Source: Lineus longissimus (taxonomy: Eukaryota; Nemertea; Pilidiophora; Heteronemertea; Lineidae). From it: DNA of 64,000 bases. The stretch covers positions 8,558,501-8,622,500 of the forward strand of contig NC_088315.1 of the NCBI RefSeq assembly GCF_910592395.1, read 5' to 3'. The stretch's first letter is position 1; each line of letters starts with the position of its first letter. Of the stretch, positions 60,001 to 64,000 are shown one piece after another. The translations under genes were made by a program, and so were the position numbers. The notes under the pieces were generated by a model. The model searched no databases. It saw only the letters and a list, made by a program, of their open reading frames with translations, and was not told the DNA's origin.

Positions 60001-61055
60001 TCGTACAAGTATAGATGACGCCTCTGCAGTATTACCATGCTTCTCCACAGATGTCAGATCCCCTTTTTTTCCCGGGCTTGTATGGTTTTTTGGCGGGTTT
60101 GTATAGTTTTCTCACGGCCTTGTATAGTTTTCGTGCCCTCCTGGGCTCCTAATACAGTTTCAATGCAGAAAGCATTAGCATCACAAAGAATAGTCACTGT
60201 AATGGGGTCAACAGACTCTGAACCTGGCCATAGATGAATGCCAGCTAGACACATCACTGATACAACCTGAAGCAAAAGCTAAAGATCCCAAATGTCATGC
60301 TAAACCTTCATTACGCCAATGACCCCAACCTTTAGGCTGCTGCCAACACAGCCAATGATGCTGCCCCTACAGCCAAATACAGTACTTTCGCCAACCACGA
60401 CCCTGCCTTGCAATTAATTTCCGACTTCCAATTACAGAAAAAAACCTGTTCTTATTTGACAAAGCACAATGGACACAATTGATTTGCACAGATTAATGAA
60501 ACCTCCTGTTCACATAATGAAACCTCCCATATTTGTTCGAATCAATTTGCTCGGTTCTGATTAATACCTTGGTCCGCGATGGCTAATATCGAGGTAAATG
60601 ATTTCGGAGGGGAAATGAGAACGTTACAGCCTAGTGCGCAGGGAGATGGAATCACTGCGGAAGGAGGCCTTGGCAAAAACAAGGCCAGATTGAACCCAAA
60701 CTAATCATTGGCAGAACATGCTCTTAAAGACACTAATACTCCCATATCATTCTTCGTGACCCGTGTTGAATTGCAATGCAATGGTCACATGCCTGATGTA
60801 CAATAGTGAGGTAATTGATTTCAGGGGTCGCAAGAACCTGCAAGTCAATGTCAAACCCAGCTACTACCCGGCAGTTTAACCTACAGACGAGAAATCCTAT
60901 TGGGCACTTTAATCCCAAAATACATACCTGACATTTTCCAATAGAAGAGGAATATGGAAAGAGAAAAATAAGAGATATACATTAAACCAAGTGTAGATTA
61001 GATAGTTAAACATTCTTCTTTAATCGTTACTTGATTAAATGGTGTTGATGTTGTA
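57066..61055. other. Non-coding region
   Basis: A repeat beginning tggcccagtgactctgcctt at about 57630 is shared with 35560 and continues to a minus-strand box-B-like word (GGTTCGATCC) near 57844. A short tandem with cttgtatagtttt lies at about 60065-60140. The AT-rich segment 58420-58780 has many TAAT/ATTA cores. No coding exon was recognised. Confidence 0.4.
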
Positions 61056-61233
61056 CAGTAGAACCTCTCTGTTAAGGAAACCCTCGGGACTGACAAGTGC
61101 TGTCCTTAATAGGGAGGTGTCCTGCCTGATTAGAGGTCGAATTGAATGGAAACAACGAATTTGGGACAAAAACTAGTGTCCTTAATAGAGAGGTTGTCCT
61201 TAATAGAGGTGTTCGCTAAGGGAGGTTCCATTG
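61056..61233 (+). mobile_element. Tc1/mariner-like MITE, copy 3
   Basis: It starts CAGTAGAACCTCTCTGTTA and ends GGGAGGTTCCATTG, with TA at 61054 and 61234. It is 178 bases long with no transposase frame. Confidence 0.8.
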
Positions 61234-63699
61234 TAACTTTATTTTGGGACCTCCTGTACAATGCACAATCTGCAATCAGAGAAGCTCATCTAGAAGCTGG
61301 CAAATCACACCCGGCTTTTCCCTGTTCGTTGAAATTAAATTTGCTGATCATTAGCCAGTATAAACTCGGTAGAAAAAATAATTAATTTACAGTCATTGTC
61401 ATGACTACGGTCTTATAAGTCCACACAATTAAAGGTCCGTGTTGCCCAAAACGTTTTGCAGCTTAGATATGATGTCGAGAGTAACAGAGTGGACAGTTGC
61501 ATCCAATCTCTCGCTAATAGAAAATGGAAAATATAATCAGCGTTTGGATATTACATTGTACGATGCTTTATGGTCAGGAGTTGTATGTTTATTTGCTGAA
61601 TTAAGCTTGCCTATCGTCAATTTTATCGCGAGTCAGTTCTATAGTGTTGGCCACAGTGGCAATTCGCTGTCAACCACCAAAATTGCCATTCACAAATATT
61701 TCTAAAAGAAACAAAAAGTTGGGTGTATACTTAGCCAAGTTACACAAGGAGGCCAACCTGGAGTCTCACACAGACTCTGGCTTTGCACCATGCCCCCAGC
61801 GTCTTTTGTGCAAAACGATATCTCAAATTTGCTAGTTAAACCCGGCACACTTTGCACACACCACCAATTATCCTCAGAATCAACCGATGCAGCCAGCAGT
61901 GAGGACTCTAACAACACTTTAATGGATTCAACGAGCTTTAATGAAAGGTTCCGTAAGAAGAAGACCCTACGTGCTCTATTGTTTGACCCGCTGCAGTAAG
62001 TGATACCCTAGCACTGCCCTCCCCCTGTTTGTGACGCTACAATAGCAATTAGGACACCACTCGACATCCCTGGGGGTGGACCTCACAATAAAGGGCTTGT
62101 TACTAAGTGAAATATCAAGTGTAAGAAATCCATGGCAACTGGTTGTACAGTGATAATAAAGGATTTCGAAAAACATGAATTGAATATAAGAAAAGTCTGT
62201 CAAGGTCTTAATTAGCACCATTTTGAGGCGGTTGGTGTCAGAATCATTATATGTCTATTTGTGTCAAGGGATGATAATATTAGAGGACCCTGGATTAGAA
62301 TGGGAAGCTGTATCAGTGAAGATGTCACCATTGTGTCATCAGTGCCTTGAGGTGAATGACCAAAGAAAACTTATCCAGCTTCCACACTGGCCTAAACCAT
62401 AATGTTACTTTCTGGACTAAGAAAAGAAATGATAACAGACACTGACTTATAAGCCCTGGACCGGCCATCCTGCTGATTTCTGAATCAATACGGAGCATAT
62501 CCAAAGATGACATCTAAATATTGATAACTCATTATTGGATGTCATGATTAATATCAGATCTAAATTAAATGACATGCACAATAATAATTACATTTTCATA
62601 TTCATGGATTGACCTCGGAGATATAATTGAATATCAAATATTTACAAAATCTGCTCAAGGATTTTCTTGTATTAACAGTGAAATGAAATTGGAAGAGACA
62701 AAGCGCCATTTATAGATTCTCTGATCGCAAATTGGTGGCGCTGACATAACAAGAGTCGATTGGTTTAGGAATTGATACCGAGCTGTAGCTCCTTGGTTGT
62801 ATGATCAAGACCACTCGGGTAGACCGAAAATGCTAACCAAAACCGAAGGCAGAGACAAGGATTTGGGACGTAATTTGAGGTCTGCTCTTTGAGACAATCT
62901 CATAGTTGTTTTGAATAACATTTCAAGCCAACGTACAGCTACGTCATAGACAAAGTAGACCTGACGTAGAACGACGTCGTTTGTCGCTGAATTTGTTAAC
63001 CAGTCTTGGGTTTTGTCTGAATACCGAAAGACATGGCATGCAATTAATGACATACATTTTTTAATTGATACAGTCATTTTCAAGCATCGCATTTCAAAAA
63101 ACACATTGACTAAATGCTAGATACCCAGAAGAACTAAAGTGCACACCAGTAGGCAATTATCGCTGCTAAAAACTGTACTTGTCATTTAATCATCGCAGAC
63201 TTTGTATCCGATGATTTCCAATTCGATTACCCAGCCACCTGAACTCTCTGCGACGAGTCTTCTAATTAACTCTGCGCTAAATATTTCATCTTATTAACCT
63301 TCCAACAGTCACTTTATTAGATCCTACAACAGAATTTCAGGAACCAATTTCGAGGGAGAGGAAATGATGGAACCTCCACCGTAATAGCTTCGGCGTACTA
63401 TAGAAGCGGCAGTCGCAGCTAAGTATGCACACCAGGCTTGCAGGCACGAGGCAATTATAGAGAGGTTATGAGCAAGGCGCAGCAGTGGGAAAAGATGGAG
63501 GATTTGGTCGAGACACTAGATTGAGAAGAAGACACTCGATGTGAGACTTGGCCAAAGATAGCTGATTTGGCAGGAAAAACAGATATTGGAATTCACCGAA
63601 GAGGGTGGACTTGGCAGGAGACACCACGTTTCATAATTTATCAAAGCAGCGGATTTGTCATAGGTATACACCAGATGTCAGAATTGGCCAAAGAAAATG
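61234..63699. other. Non-coding region
   Basis: No coding exon was recognised. At about 63530-63690 there are loosely related segments (gagacttggccaaagata, gtggacttggcaggagaca, gaattggccaaagaa), a possible old tandem repeat into which MITE copy 4 inserted. Confidence 0.4.
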
Positions 63700-63867
63700 C
63701 AGTAGAACCTCTCTAGTGAGGTCTCCCTCGGGACTGACAAGTGATAAAGAGGTGTCCTGATTATACAGAGGTCAAATTGAATGGAAAGTACTAATGTTGG
63801 GACAAAAACTAGTGCCCTTAAGAGGTTGTCCTTAATCGAGAGGTGTTCGCTAAGGGAGGGTCCACTG
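63700..63867 (+). mobile_element. Tc1/mariner-like MITE, copy 4
   Basis: It starts CAGTAGAACCTCTCTAGTG and ends GGGAGGGTCCACTG. The right flank is TA (63868) but the left flank is TG, consistent with decay of a TA duplication. Internal deletions bring it to 168 bases. Confidence 0.75.
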
Positions 63868-64000
63868 TATACCAGATGTTGAATTTGGAAGAAAGTTGAA
63901 TTGCCTCGAGAGAGGTCTGTGTAAACGATCCGCTCACTATAGAGACAAGCGATTATCTCAAGACCAAAACACACAGATTATGATGAAGAACCTAATGTAC

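Overview
The window is animal nuclear DNA: genes are split by GT-AG introns, intergenic distances are long and AT-rich, and short non-autonomous mobile elements and local tandem duplications are dense. The LIM-only protein has the C-terminal tail style of fly Beadex and the receptor belongs to an invertebrate neuropeptide-receptor-like class. This points to a protostome invertebrate, most likely a marine lophotrochozoan such as a mollusc, annelid or brachiopod. The phylum is inference.

Three protein genes can be supported, all in the first 23 kb. (1) Positions 2817-4103, plus strand: an intronless C2H2 zinc-finger protein with 14 complete fingers and a 15th broken by a frameshift, with a tRNA-like Pol III element just past its stop. 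(2) Positions 6199-8527, plus strand: a complete rhodopsin-class GPCR of 410 residues in five coding exons, all four introns in phase 0, reconstructed from splice sites. (3) Positions 20695-22573, minus strand: a LIM-only protein (LMO1/3, rhombotin, Beadex type) of 176 residues in three coding exons. The exons of (2) and (3) join in frame and give every expected signature residue.

From about 22.6 kb to the end (about 41 kb) I find no convincing coding exon. This tract lies upstream of the LMO gene. It holds a Tc1/mariner-like MITE family (four copies in the window), tRNA-derived SINEs that share a core located about 57 bases after box B, several minisatellites (21-, 33-, 44- and 63-base units), a polypurine tract of about 330 bases, and a few palindromic CRE-like clusters. 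It may be the cis-regulatory domain of the LMO gene, which would fit a developmental cofactor, but that is inference.

The three genes show no sign of acting in a shared pathway: one is a DNA-binding protein, one a membrane receptor and one a nuclear adaptor. I found no CRISPR array, rRNA, intact tRNA gene, reverse transcriptase or transposase. Nothing here is clearly a new biological system. The most distinctive items are the MITE and SINE families, an apparent poly(A)-tail-only retroposition scar, a CRE-like palindrome cluster, a duplicated splice acceptor before the GPCR start, and the out-of-frame remnant of the last zinc finger.
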